A stretch of 64,000 bases of DNA from Parus major (taxonomy: Eukaryota > Chordata > Aves > Passeriformes > Paridae), in assembly GCF_001522545.3 (NCBI RefSeq), contig NC_031772.1:5439759-5503758 (forward strand), written 5' to 3'. The translations under genes and the position numbers were made by a program. Shown in pieces: positions 1 through 10,600 of this stretch (positions within the stretch are counted from its first letter, which is position 1; every line of letters begins with the position of its first letter). The notes below the pieces were generated by a model. It ran no database searches, was not told the DNA's origin, and saw nothing but the letters and a program-made list of their open reading frames with translations.

Positions 1-8
1 CCCTGCAG

Positions 9-3000
9 GGAACAAGGGAGCTGTAGGCGTCTCCTTCCTTTTCAACGGGACCTCCTTCGGCTTCGTCAATTGTCACCTGGCCTCTGGCAGCGAGAAGACC
101 CACAGGTGATGCAGGGATGGGGAGGATGGGGCTGCCATGGTGGGTGTCTCAGGGGGCAGGAGGAGCCCTGAGGAGCTGTGGGGCTACCCTTGTCCCCAGC
201 TGTCAGGAACAGAATAAGAGTGAGGTGTCCCCCTCATATGGTGCTGCTGTCCCCCCTGCAGGCGAAACCAGAACTACAGCGACATCCTGCACTCCCTGGC
301 CCTGGGGGACAAACGGCTGGGGGGCTTCGACCTCACCCTGCGCTTCACCCACCTCTTCTGGCTCGGGGACCTCAACTACCGCCTGGACATGGATGTGCAG
401 GTGGGAGCCTGCAGGAGCCAGGCTGGGGACAGCAGGGGGAGAGGAGCCCCAGGGGTCATTGTCCCTTCCCTGGTACAGGACATTCTCACCCACATAGTCA
501 AGAAGGAATTTCAAGCCCTCCTGGCTGTTGACCAGCTCAACCTGGAGCGGGAGAAGAACAAGGTGTTCCTGCAGTTCAGTGAGTGTGGGGAAAAGGGCAC
601 TGCTCCTCTCGTTGACACAGCGGTGCCCTTGTCCCCATGGCCCTCTCCTGTGTCACCCCCAGCTCTTGGGGGTCCCCTCTCCTGGCACAGCCCTGCACAA
701 AGTGCCCAGAGCCTGGGGTGCCTTGGCATGCTCAGGGCCAGCTGTGGCCAGCCATGGCTGTGCCAGCCATCACTGTGAGCCTCCCGTGGGGACCATGATA
801 CCCCATGGGGACAGGCAGGAACCGTGTCCCACATGCCACTGGCATGTCCTGATTCCAGGTGAGGGTGACATCTCCTTCCCTCCCACGTACCGCTACGAGC
901 GGGGCACCCGGGACACCTACGTGTGGCAGAAGTCCAAGCCCACGGGGGTGAGTTCCAGAGGTTTCCCTCCAAGCAGGACACTCTGGGGACAGGGACAGCC
1001 ACTGAACCAGCTGCTTTCCGTATTTCTAGATGCGGATCAATGTCCCCTCGTGGTGTGACCGCATCCTGTGGAAGTCACACCCAGAGACCCATGTGATCTG
1101 TAACTCCTACGGTGAGTGAGACCCCGGGGACAGAGCAGCCAGGGGTGGCCAGGACCCCGGAGCTTGGGGACCATCCACAGCTGCCTCTCCTGCCACCCAG
1201 GCTGCACTGATGACATCTTGACCAGTGACCACTCGCCTGTCTTTGCCACCTTTGAGGTGGGAGTGACATCGCAGTTTGTGCCCAAGGAGGGTAAGGGTTG
1301 AGGTCTGTCACCTCTAGGGTCAGGTTTGGGGTGAGCCCTGGCACACCCTGACCTTCCAGGACCTTCCTACAGCTCCCGGCTCCAGCCCCGAGGCTCTGGC
1401 CTGCATCGAGTGGGAGAGCATTGAGGTGATCCTGAAAACCACCAGCCGCAGCAAGTGCTACCTCGAGTTCCACTCCTACTGCCTGGAGGGTGAGGGGTGC
1501 TGGAGGGGGGCTCTGGGGGTGACCTAACGTGGCTGGAGCTGTGTGCTCCTCTGTTCCCCCCAGAGATGCAGCGGAGCGAGGAGAACACCTCCCAGAACTG
1601 TGACATCCCTGGGTTTCTCAAGCTGCTCTGGTCCTCCAAACATCTGCCTGTGGTGCGCAGCCCTGGAGCATCCTCATCCCCATCCCTGCCCCTGGCTCGG
1701 TACCCTGAGCCCCAAGGGGAGCTGGAGCTGTCACCACCCCCCAGAACAGAGCCCCCCTCTCTGTGCACAGCTGAACCCCATCCTGCCCGACCTGGAGTAC
1801 CTGGGGGACCAGCACCTGCTCCTCAGCATCAAGGGCGTGGAGAGCTGTGAGTCCTACGGTACGTGGGGTTGGTGACATTGGGGCCAGCATGGGGGTGCCA
1901 GGCACAGCCCCCCAGGTTACAGCCTGCTGGCTGTGAGGTTGGTAGCTGGAGCTTGGCAGGAGGAATCCTGGCACCCACCATGCTCCGGGTGCTGCTGCTC
2001 ACGGGGGGCTCCCGTGTCCCCCGAGCCCCGGGGGCTGCTGACGTTGTGCCCGCAGGCGAGTGCTGCCTCGCCCTGAGGTCAGCGATCGGCACCACGGCGC
2101 AGCAGTTCGAGACATTCCTGTTTCACCGTGGCGAGGAGACGGGCTCCGTGCGCGGCCGGATGCGGGTGCGGGTGCCCCGGGGCCGGTGCGGCACCCGCGA
2201 GAGGCTCTACGGTAACGGCAGCGCACGCAGCCCCTCCCGGTGCCCTCGGGGACATCCTGGGCCACGTTGCCCTCTGGTCCCCGGCCGTGGGGTGAGGCCA
2301 GACTCGCTGCCTTCGCAGAGTGGATCAGCTTTGAGGAGGAGGATGCTGAGCAAGCGGCAGAGCCCGCGATGTGCCCCAAGCTACCTCCGCAGCGCCTCAG
2401 GTAGCCCCGGTGGGCCGAGCCGTGCCGGAGCCCCAGAGCGGGGGGATGCTGAGCCCTTTCCCTCTCTGTGCTTGGCAGGAGCCGCCCTCGCAGCCTCCCG
2501 GAGCCGGCCACCGGCTACACCAACCCCGCTTACTTCATCTTCGAGGGAGTGCCCAACGCGTGTCCCCCGGCCCCCGGAGGAGCCCCCAAGAAGCAGGCAG
2601 AGCGCCCGGCCGGGGCCCAGCCGTGCCGGAGCCCCACTGGAGCGCGGGTCCCGCTGCCCTCAGAGGAGGAGCCGTGGTGTGGCCGGCCCCGCTGTGGGCC
2701 ACCGAGCCCTTCCCGTGGGCACCCACTCAGCCCCTCCAGAGCCGGCCACCACAAGAGACCCAAGTCAGCCGTCCTGACGAGGGACACGGTGGGGCTGGGC
2801 GACTGCTCGCTGTACGGGGCCACTCAACTGGAGCAGGTGTCACCGCAGTGTAGGGGGGACAGACTGCGCCAGAGCCACCGCGTCCTGGAGCCGCCACCGC
2901 GGCCCTGCCGGGAAGCGCCGAGGCCACTCGGGAAGCGGGGAGCGCTCGATGCTTCGGCCCTGGAGGCTCAGCCTCCTCCGCCCGCCGAGCCGCAGCCTGC

Positions 3001-3010
3001 CAGGATGTAG
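9..3010 (+). CDS. INPPL1-like: SHIP-family inositol polyphosphate 5-phosphatase (INPPL1/SHIP2-like), 3' part, no SAM domain
   Basis: Removes the 5-phosphate from PI(3,4,5)P3 at the plasma membrane, damping PI3K signalling (family knowledge). Twelve coding exons read in phase: 9-105, 262-400, 479-578, 859-947, 1030-1111, 1201-1290, 1373-1489, 1564-1652, 1771-1858, 2056-2211, 2319-2400, 2479-3010 (stop TAG). The first begins right after an acceptor at 1-8, so the SH2 domain and early exons are outside the window. Catalytic signatures are intact: VNCHLASG, WLGDLNYR, PSWCDRILW and TSDHSPVF. A C2-like region follows from about 1373 to 2211. The last exon carries a GYTNPAYFIFEGVP segment, the PTB-binding NPxY site in the SHIP2 context. 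After it come only about 150 proline-rich residues and a stop; SHIP2's C-terminal SAM domain is absent. A poly(A) signal 134 bases on supports this as the true end. Family certain; INPPL1 itself or a separate paralogue is unresolved. Confidence 0.9.
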
Positions 3011-3143
3011 CGGCAGCCAGCCCTGTGCACCCTCGTGCCCTCGGCAGCTGCTCCCTCCTGCTCAGCCGCTGTTCCCGGAGGCATTTCCCTTCAGCCCAGC
3101 TCCAGAGGCCGCTGCGCTGGTTCCCTTTGCTGTCACTGTCCAG

Positions 3144-3149
3144 AATAAA
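3144..3149 (+). terminator. Poly(A) signal of the SHIP-like gene
   Basis: A canonical AATAAA lies 134 bases after the TAG stop of the SHIP-like gene and is followed by GT-rich sequence. The short 3'UTR supports the SAM-less C-terminus being real and not a missed downstream exon. Confidence 0.75.
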
Positions 3150-3589
3150 GTGTCAGCCCCGTGTGCGTCTTTCCGCACCTGGCTCTGCGAAAGGGCAAGG
3201 AGGAAAAGAGCCAGGTGGGGAAAACACCGGCTCCCGGTGTCCTGGATGTTCCAAAGTGTTGTCCCCCACCTCTCCCCGTTCCATGGGAACCCTGCGCACC
3301 CCAGCCCTCGAGGCTGCCCTTGCAGCTGGCGGGCGTCTCAGCCCTTGACCCCCTGCCTAGCACAGGGAGCGGGCTCCCCAAAAAACCCCGATCCCGCAGT
3401 GTCCCGGCTGCGCGACACGCGAGGCGGCCCCGGTTTTGGGAACACGATGCCCGGGCTGGCCTCAAGGTGGCAGTGGCCACCTTTGTCCTCAGGATTGCCC
3501 CGCAGGGCTGGGGGCACTGCGGGACCCCGGCTCCCACCGGGCAGGGGGGGCTGCCCGGGAGCGGGAGGGGGGACACGGGCCCCAGGGGT

Positions 3590-3870
3590 GGCGGCTGTGA
3601 CCCTCGTGGCGGAGGGACTGTGATCCCCTGAGTGAGGGGCCGCGGTCCCCATGGGCAAGGGGACACAAGCCAGAGGTGAGGGACTATGGACCTGGTGGTT
3701 GAGTGACCATGGTCCCCATGGGTGGAGACATGTGGTGGCCATGGGCGGGGGGACACGGTGCCCATGGGTGAGGGCCTATGCCCTGGTGGTTGAGGGGCCA
3801 TGGTGCCCCTGGGGAAAGGGCTGGGACCCCATGGGAGAGGCCGCTGTGCCCCATGTCCGGGGGCTGCAGG
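3590..3870. repeat. Degenerate GC-rich minisatellite
   Basis: Imperfect repeats built around the core CCATGGGxxxGGGGACAC, roughly 30-40 bases apart. The array keeps several frames open on both strands, which explains the long low-complexity Pro/Gly/His open frames here. Confidence 0.5.
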
Positions 3871-5395
3871 TGGCCCAAAGGCTGCGAGGGCAACAGAGGG
3901 ATGGGAGCTCAGTGGGGCTGAGCCCTGCGGCAGCTCCTGCCTCCGCCTCCGCCCGCCTCCAGCCCTGCCTTTCCTGGGCACTTTGTTCCCGGTCCCGGGA
4001 AGCGGGAGCGGGCACACTGAGCACGGCAGGGCACGGCCAGGGCCGCCCGCAGCCCCCCGGCATGGCCCCGTCCCGCGAGGGGAACAGGCTCTCCCCGTGG
4101 GGGCCCCACTCCTGAGAGCTCCCAGGTGTGCAGGTGAGCTGGGGCAGCCCCTGTTTGGTGACAGCTGGGACAGCCCTGCCATGGTCACGCAGTCCCAGCT
4201 GGGCTGCGGGGTGAGGGGCAGAGGTGGGATCCGCAGGGCTGGATGGGTGCAGGGTGGGGTCCAGCCACTTCTCACTGTCCCTCCTTCACCCCAATTCCCT
4301 CTGGACATCCTCCTCTCTGACATGCCACCTCCTCCTCTGTCACTGAGGCCTTCATGCTTCCCAGTGTGGCCCCCTCCTCTCCTTCATCCTCCTCTCCTTC
4401 ATCCTGCTCTCCATCCCCCAAATCTCCAGCTCCTCGTGGATTGAAGCTGCTCTGCTGCTGCCGTGGCTCAGCCTGACACTGTGGGCTCCTGCCTGTTCCC
4501 AACGTGGTGAGGGACAGGGACAGCCCAGCAAGGGTGGAAGGGAACCCTCACCCCACCCTGCCCAGGGTCACCTCGGGGCAGGGGATGGGGTGGACAGCAA
4601 GGGAAACACACAGCCCCACTTGTGTCCCTGGGGAGGTGTCCCAGCAGAGCATGCCTTGGCTGCTCTTCCAGGCGAAGGGAAGGATTGGAATTAGGTCACA
4701 TCCCCTTGTGCTGGGGCTTTGGCTGCACCAGCCACGTGGGGATTAGGGACAAGGGTCCTTCTGCAGGATGTTTTGCATAATTCTCCTTGTTTTGCAATTT
4801 CCAAGGGCTTAGGCAAGGAGAAAAGCCCTGTTTTTCCCACGTTCCAGCAGCAGCCAGCCCCAGGCTCACCCATCCCTTGGGAGCTGCTCCAAAATCTGCT
4901 CTCACCTCCCCTCTCCACGCTCCTGCCTGCTGCTCCATGATCCCAACACCACGATTCCCATCCTGTCCCACCAGCAGGCCTTTGGCTCCAGAGCAGAATC
5001 TGCTCTGGTGTTGTCCCACTCCTTCATTTTACTGGAGCCTTTCCAACACCTCCATGAATCCCCAGGGCTGGGGGAACCCTCAGATCCCACCTGGACTGGT
5101 GCTGTCAGCAGGGCCGAAGGACAGTTCTGGCTTAGGCATGTCTGCAGGACCAGGAGCCAGGGAAAAGCTGCCAATCTGGTGGCCAAGAACATCACGTGCC
5201 TTCAACATGTGTCCCCTGCCCCTTGCCACTGGCCCATGGCTATTGCTGCATTTTTCAGGGCCCCTTGTTGCTTCACAGAGAAAACCAGAGGCCATTCCAA
5301 AGACACCATCCCTGGGGGATGTGCCTGCCATGGGCAAGGGATTCTGCAGCATTCCTTGTACATCCTCAAAATGGGCAGAACAAGAGCATCACCTC

Positions 5396-5580
5396 TTCCT
5401 GCAGCCCCTTCCATCTCCCTGCTCCACATCCTTTCCCTGCAGCCCCTTCCATCTTCCTGCTCCACATCCTTTCCCTGCAGCCCCTTCCATCTTCCTGCTC
5501 CACATCCTTTCCCTGCAGCCCCTTCCATCTTCCTGCTCCACATCCTTTCCCTGCAGCCCCTTCCATCTCTCTGCTCCAAC
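5396..5580. repeat. 38-base minisatellite, nearly 5 copies
   Basis: Units run CAGCCCCTTCCATCTTCCTG followed by CTCCACATCCTTTCCCTG (38 bases), four of them nearly identical. Because 38 is not a multiple of three and the unit has no stops on the minus strand, overlapping minus-strand frames stay open across it. These are repeat artefacts, not genes. Confidence 0.85.
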
Positions 5581-7439
5581 AATCAGTGCCAACTCCTGGC
5601 TCACACCTCAATCTCTCCTCAAAAGCCCATGGCCAAGGATAGTTTTGCTAGAAATGTCAGCAAGGAATAGGAGTGGGGCTGGTGGTGATGTGCCCTCAGG
5701 CTAGACCAATGTGATTCAGTAATTTCAATCTCTGATTTTGGTCGTGACGACACTGAGGAAACAAGAATCCTGTTAAAATATAACTTGCCAAATGTCATCT
5801 TCTGCATTTCTATATTTCGGTGGTTATCCTCAAAGGAATGTGCTTGGGAATGGTTAAATCCCACTGCTGACTGTGCTCAGGCTGTATCAGCTGCCAGAAG
5901 CCAGGTGCCTGTGCTCTCCTCTGAGCACTCCACAGCTGCTCAGGACTTTTCCTTATTCATGTTTCACACTTGATAATTAACTTTTATTTACTGTCTTCCC
6001 CATATCTTAATTGGTTGGTGACCTGTGTCATGCGCACTGATTTTGGACAGTGAACCTGCGGCAGCTCTGCTCTGGGCTTTGTGCTCCTTCACACTCGGAG
6101 TTTGGAAGAGGAAACTGAATCTCCTGGTCCCTCATGTCCTCAGCAGCTTGGGGACACATGACACAGGACCACCACTGGCCACCACTGGCACCTCGCTCGC
6201 AAGCTCAGGCTTTCCTATCGCCTGATTTCCCTCCTGGTTCTGGGAAAACAATCCAAGTTCTCCCCACTGTTAATGTTTGATCAGGACCTGCCTGTTGCTC
6301 TCTGAACTCATCCCTGCAATAAAGGCGGGAGCTGTGGCGGGCCAGGAGCCGCAGGGTGTTGGATGTGGGCCCGGAGCTCAGCCCGTAACTCAAACAGAGC
6401 CCTGGGAGCACGGCTGGAGGGGCCCCCGCTGTCCCATCTGCCTGTGAGTCATTTATGGGCATCTCTGTCAACCTCAGGTGTCTCTCCAGGCAGGGCGTGG
6501 CAGGGATGATCCCACAGATACACCCTATGAGATATTCCTGCTGGGAGAAGCCTGCACATCCTCAGGGCAAAGGGAAACAGGACGGGGATGATGAGGGAGC
6601 CAAGGGATGAGGAAGGCCAAGAGGATGTGTCCTTCCACCTTGCAGCACCAGCTCCAGCTAATGTTCCTCCCTGAACCCCAAGTCCTCCCCTGTCCTGGTG
6701 CCCATCAACTCCTGGGTGAGCTCTGGACAAAAGGAATTGGAGATGTTCCTGCATTCCCTTCATCAAACATGGCTTTGGCTACACCCTTATCTCCACCAGC
6801 AGCACAGCAGCTCCTGCTCCCAGGTTACTTATCCAGTCATCCATCCTCCATTGGAGGAATCATTTCACCAGAGGTGGTGGACAGTGGTCACTGGTCCCTT
6901 GCTGGACACCACGGTGGTGGCAGACCCTTCTTTTTCCCTCGAGACAAGAGTTCTGAACTTTGACAGTCTGTCCTCATGCCAACTTCCCACAGATCCCAGC
7001 CTTTGATCCTAGCACAGCACAGGAGGGAACGTCCTGCCTGCCTGGTGAACTTGAGCTGGGACTTGGCTCTGGCAGTTCCTCTCCGCAGGGCTTAGCTCAT
7101 CCCTTCCCTACGGACAGCACCCGGCAGCCAGCGGCTCCTCGCTGTCCGGGGACACTCTCTCCCAAAGGCTGCTGTAACAGCCCCCTCAGGATTTCTCTGG
7201 GCCACACCACTCCCCTAGACGAGCCTTTCTTCTCCTCCCAACTTTCTTCTCCCAAGGAGCCCTCTGGGAGCAGCAGAATTGTCAGGATGGTGCCAATTAG
7301 GCTGAGGCAGCTTCCAAGAGGCTGCTCCGGCCCCGGCCGGGGACTGCTGGCTCTCATCAAGGTCTCGTTGTTTGGAGGCCGTGGGGCTCTGTCCCCGATG
7401 TGGGGCTCTGTCCCCTGCCATCGCTGTGCCGGCTCAAAG

Positions 7440-7478
7440 GGGTGATTAATGGGTAATTAATGGGTGATTAACGGGTGT
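7440..7478. promoter_or_regulatory. Clustered TTAAT/TTAAC motifs upstream of P2RY4
   Basis: Three near-repeats of the form GATTAATGGGT / TAATTAATGGGT / GATTAACGGGT occur within 39 bases, about 220 bases upstream of the P2RY4 start. They resemble half-sites of the HNF1 homeodomain motif (GTTAAT-N-ATTAAC). Function is inferred only. Confidence 0.3.
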
Positions 7479-7695
7479 CAATGCAGGGGCTGTGGAAGGG
7501 AGGCTACCCCCGGCTCCCCACAGGCCCGAACTCGCGAGCTGAGAAAAACCAGAGAACCATCAAAGTGGCCGGAGCTTCTGGAGGGGGAGAAAATCTGGCA
7601 GCTTTGGCTCCCGTCCACGCTTTGTGCCTGACAATGGTCGGGATCAGTGACTAGTGTGCTTTTATGAACTGCTCCCTAGGTCTGGCTGGCACACC

Positions 7696-8820
7696 ATGGC
7701 CACTCCGGTGAGGATGTTCCCAGTTTCCCTGTGGACACTGACGCCCGCTCCCTGGCCAGGAGGGAACACCACAGAAGCACCCGAGGCAAAGTGTGTCTTC
7801 GATGAAGAGTTCAAGTTCATCCTGCTGCCCGTCTCCTACGGCATCGTCTTTGTGGTGGGGCTGCCCCTCAACTCCTGGGCCCTGTGGATGTTCATCTCCA
7901 GGATGAGGCCCTGGAATGCCACCACCACCTACATGGTCAACCTGGCCCTCTCGGACACGCTCTACGTCCTGTCTCTGCCCACCCTGGTCTATTACTACGC
8001 TGACCGCAACAATTGGCCCTTTGGGACGGGGCTCTGCAAGTTCGTGCGCTTCCTCTTCTACGCCAACCTCTACAGCAGCATCCTCTTCCTCACGTGCATC
8101 AGCGTGCACCGCTACATGGGCATCTGCCACCCCATCCGCTCCCTCAAGTGGGTCAAGACCAAGCACGCCCGCATCATCTGCGTGGCCGCCTGGCTCGTGG
8201 TCACCATCTGCCTCATCCCCAACCTCATCTTCGTCACCACCAGCTCCAAGGGCAACATCACCCTGTGCCACGACACCACCAAGCCTGAGGATTTCGACCA
8301 CTACGTGCACTACAGCTCCTCCATCATGGCTCTGCTCTTCGGGGTGCCCTTCCTGGTGATCGTCGTGTGCTACTGCCTGATGGCCAAGCGGCTCTGCAAG
8401 TCCAGCTTCTCCAGCCCCGGCCTCCGGATGCCCTCCTACAAGAGGCGCTCCATCAAGATGATCATCGTGGTGCTAGCGGTCTTTGCCATCTGCTTCGTGC
8501 CCTTCCACATCACCCGCACCCTCTACTACACCTCCCGCTACTTCCAGGCCGACTGCCGGACCCTCAACATCATCAACTTCACCTACAAGATCACACGGCC
8601 CCTGGCCAGCATCAACAGCTGCCTCGATCCCATCCTGTACTTCATGGCTGGGGACAAGTACCGGGGCTGGCTGCGCCGCGGGGCCGCCCAGCGCCTCCGG
8701 CCCATGCCCACGCTGGACCTGGCCCTGGTGTCACCCTTCACAGACAATGGCACGGATGGCAGCCACACGGCCAGCGCCACCCGAGGCACCGGGACCGCGC
8801 GCAGCGGAGGCGGGTGCTGA
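7696..8820 (+). CDS. P2RY4: P2Y purinoceptor 4 (UTP/UDP-type G-protein-coupled nucleotide receptor)
   Basis: A Gq-coupled class A receptor for extracellular nucleotides at the cell surface (family knowledge). One uninterrupted exon encodes 374 residues, the usual length. The start is the first ATG in frame, in a good Kozak context (CACCATGG). There is an N-glycosylation site at N24, seven hydrophobic segments, HRY in place of DRY at 138-140 (as in P2Y4), the C114-C191 pair for the extracellular disulphide, and the nucleotide-binding HITR in TM6 (271-274). KITR in TM7 reaches R301 and DPILY is at 311-315. The stretches LALSDTLYVLSLPTL and CHDTTKPEDFDHYVH are characteristic of the P2Y4/P2Y2 branch. 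P2RY2 is the nearest alternative; the position beside the AWAT-type gene, IGBP1 and EDA matches human P2RY4. An acceptor-like CTCCCTAG at about 7671-7678 may join a non-coding 5' exon. Confidence 0.93.
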   Translation: MATPVRMFPVSLWTLTPAPWPGGNTTEAPEAKCVFDEEFKFILLPVSYGIVFVVGLPLNSWALWMFISRMRPWNATTTYMVNLALSDTLYVLSLPTLVYYYADRNNWPFGTGLCKFVRFLFYANLYSSILFLTCISVHRYMGICHPIRSLKWVKTKHARIICVAAWLVVTICLIPNLIFVTTSSKGNITLCHDTTKPEDFDHYVHYSSSIMALLFGVPFLVIVVCYCLMAKRLCKSSFSSPGLRMPSYKRRSIKMIIVVLAVFAICFVPFHITRTLYYTSRYFQADCRTLNIINFTYKITRPLASINSCLDPILYFMAGDKYRGWLRRGAAQRLRPMPTLDLALVSPFTDNGTDGSHTASATRGTGTARSGGGC

Positions 8821-9294
8821 GGGCGTTCCTCAGCCCAGGGCTCCAGGAGCTGCAGCCCCTCAGGGCTCCCTGTGGGTGCTCCCAAGTCCCCAGAGCTGAG
8901 CTGTCCCTGCCCAGCCCTTCAGGGCTGAAGGCTGGAGGCCACAGATTGGTCCCAGCCATGGGAGGAGGGTCTGGTGCTGGTCAGGGCAGGAGAGCCACGG
9001 GGCACTCATGGGAATGGGAAGGACACTGAGGAGGCTCTTTTGGGGCAGCAGGCTGGTGCTCCATCCCTGGCACTCCTGCGGACACATGGGGCTGACAAGT
9101 CACTAAAAAGAAGGGACACTGGTGCCTCCCTGGGCACAGCTCTTCCAGATGGCTCAGTGGTGACACGTGGGGACCAGACTGAACCTGGGGACAGAGCCCA
9201 CGCTGGGTGGGTTCTCAGAGATGTCCCTGTCACACTGCTGGCCTTGGCAGAGGGGGAGTGACATGGCCTGGGGCACTTGCTGCCCACGACCCCC

Positions 9295-9300
9295 AATAAA
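9295..9300 (+). terminator. P2RY4: Poly(A) signal of P2RY4
   Basis: AATAAA lies 475 bases after the P2RY4 stop codon. It is the first canonical signal downstream on this strand and marks the convergent boundary with the minus-strand acyltransferase gene. Confidence 0.65.
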
Positions 9301-10600
9301 GCCCCCCCTCCTCTCTACACACAGGGCTGTTTCTCCCTGCAGTATAAGGAAGAAGGACAAGACAATCACTCTCACCCCAGAGAAAATCCACTGGGGCAGG
9401 CCTGGAGGGAAGAGCCAGAGCTCCAGTGGTGACAGGAAGGTTCTTGGGAATTTCCCTTTGTGGGTGTTTGCTCCTCAAATGTTTACCCAGCCCTTTTGTT
9501 TGACCAAGTGCCTGCGCAGAGCAGTGCTCTGAGATTGCTATCAGTGCTGTTGACTCTCCCACACCAGCCTGGCAGGGATGGGACAGGGACAGGGCTGTCC
9601 CCACTCCAAGAGCCCTGGGAGGGGTTGTCCCCATCACTTCTTGCAAGTCCTGCCTAAGAAAGGGGCACCCAGAGCATCACTGGGGCGTCACACGCCAGCC
9701 ACTGCACCAGTCACACACAGCCAAGTCCCACAGGAGCTGTCCAGGGGGAAGGAGAGGGCCCCAGGGCTGGCTCATCCCAGCCCCATATCCCTGTCCTACC
9801 CAGACAAACCCTCACTCACCACTGAGCCGAGAGCAGGAGCCCTCCCTCCTGAGCCCAGTTAAACCAGTAAGAGCTGCCCCTCACCTCCCATCTTATCCAA
9901 CGTGGCCCAGGTGCACCTGGGAGCTGCTTGGCTGCACCTGAGTGGTGCAAGGGCCCTGCCACACACTGCCCCAGCTGGAGATGGGACTGCCTGGGGGGGT
10001 GGTGACACTGGGTGACAAGGGTACTCACATGGGCAGGGCAGGGGTACCACCACAGTGCTGCCAATCCCAACCTCTGGAACACACACAGACAAGCGTTGGG
10101 AGGTTGGAAATCTGTATTGGGTGTGGAGATGGCAGGAAAGGCTCATCTGGGGCCACATGGTCCTGGCTCAGGCCACATCCACAGGTGGCCAAGTCCAGGA
10201 GTATCCCCCTTCCACCCCAGGGTGGGCTGTCCCCCCAGGCTGGTCCCACTTGTCATCAGGATGCCACCCCAAAAACCCCATGTCAATCCCTGGTTCCCAT
10301 GACATCCCTCCCTCAGCTTGTGGTGACCTGGTTATCCCAGGGGGACCGTGCCCGTGGGTGGCCCCAGCCCCACACCAGCCCCTTGCAGGGGACAGCTGTG
10401 TCACCCACAGCCCCTCCAGAGCCCTCGCAAGGGGGAGCCTTTCCCAATCTTCCCCTCGCTTCCCCTTCTCCTCCCCCTCAGGTCGGAGGAACAGAAGGCC
10501 AGAGTGGGGACTGTCCCCCGCATGTCCCCCATGCCAGGCTGGCTGGAATTCCCCCTGCAAGAGCCCTCATGAGCCAGGACGGGGCCGGTGCCGGTGGCAC
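9301..10600. other. Intergenic between convergent P2RY4 and the acyltransferase gene
   Basis: No coding signature or repeat array was recognised. It should contain the acyltransferase 3'UTR (minus strand, from 10600 downward), but I see no canonical AATAAA on the minus strand here, so its 3' end is undefined. Confidence 0.4.

Larger units (their letters stand above)
3150..7480. other. Intergenic, no gene recognised
   Basis: Between the SHIP-like gene and P2RY4. Open frames here lack domain signatures and have no consistent splice chains. The stretch holds a degenerate GC-rich tandem array (about 3590-3870), a 38-base minisatellite (about 5396-5580), an AT-richer piece (about 5700-6020), and an isolated AATAAA at 6318-6323 that I cannot tie to a gene. 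Non-coding 5' exons of P2RY4 could lie here unseen. Confidence 0.5.

Noticed and set aside
3133..4323. Long minus-strand open frame (396 codons), Pro/Gly-rich
   Set aside because: It follows GC-rich degenerate tandem DNA and overlaps the 3' end of the SHIP-like gene; composition is low-complexity with no domain.
5202..5582. Minus-strand open frame encoding repeats of the CGAGRWKGLQGKDVEQEDGRG kind
   Set aside because: It arises entirely from the 38-base minisatellite, whose stop-free strand opens three frames at once; no start, splice or domain support.
7651..8310. Minus-strand open frame opposite P2RY4
   Set aside because: Shadow of the GC-rich receptor exon; His/Asp/Glu/Val-rich translation without family features, and P2RY4 is clearly the coding strand.
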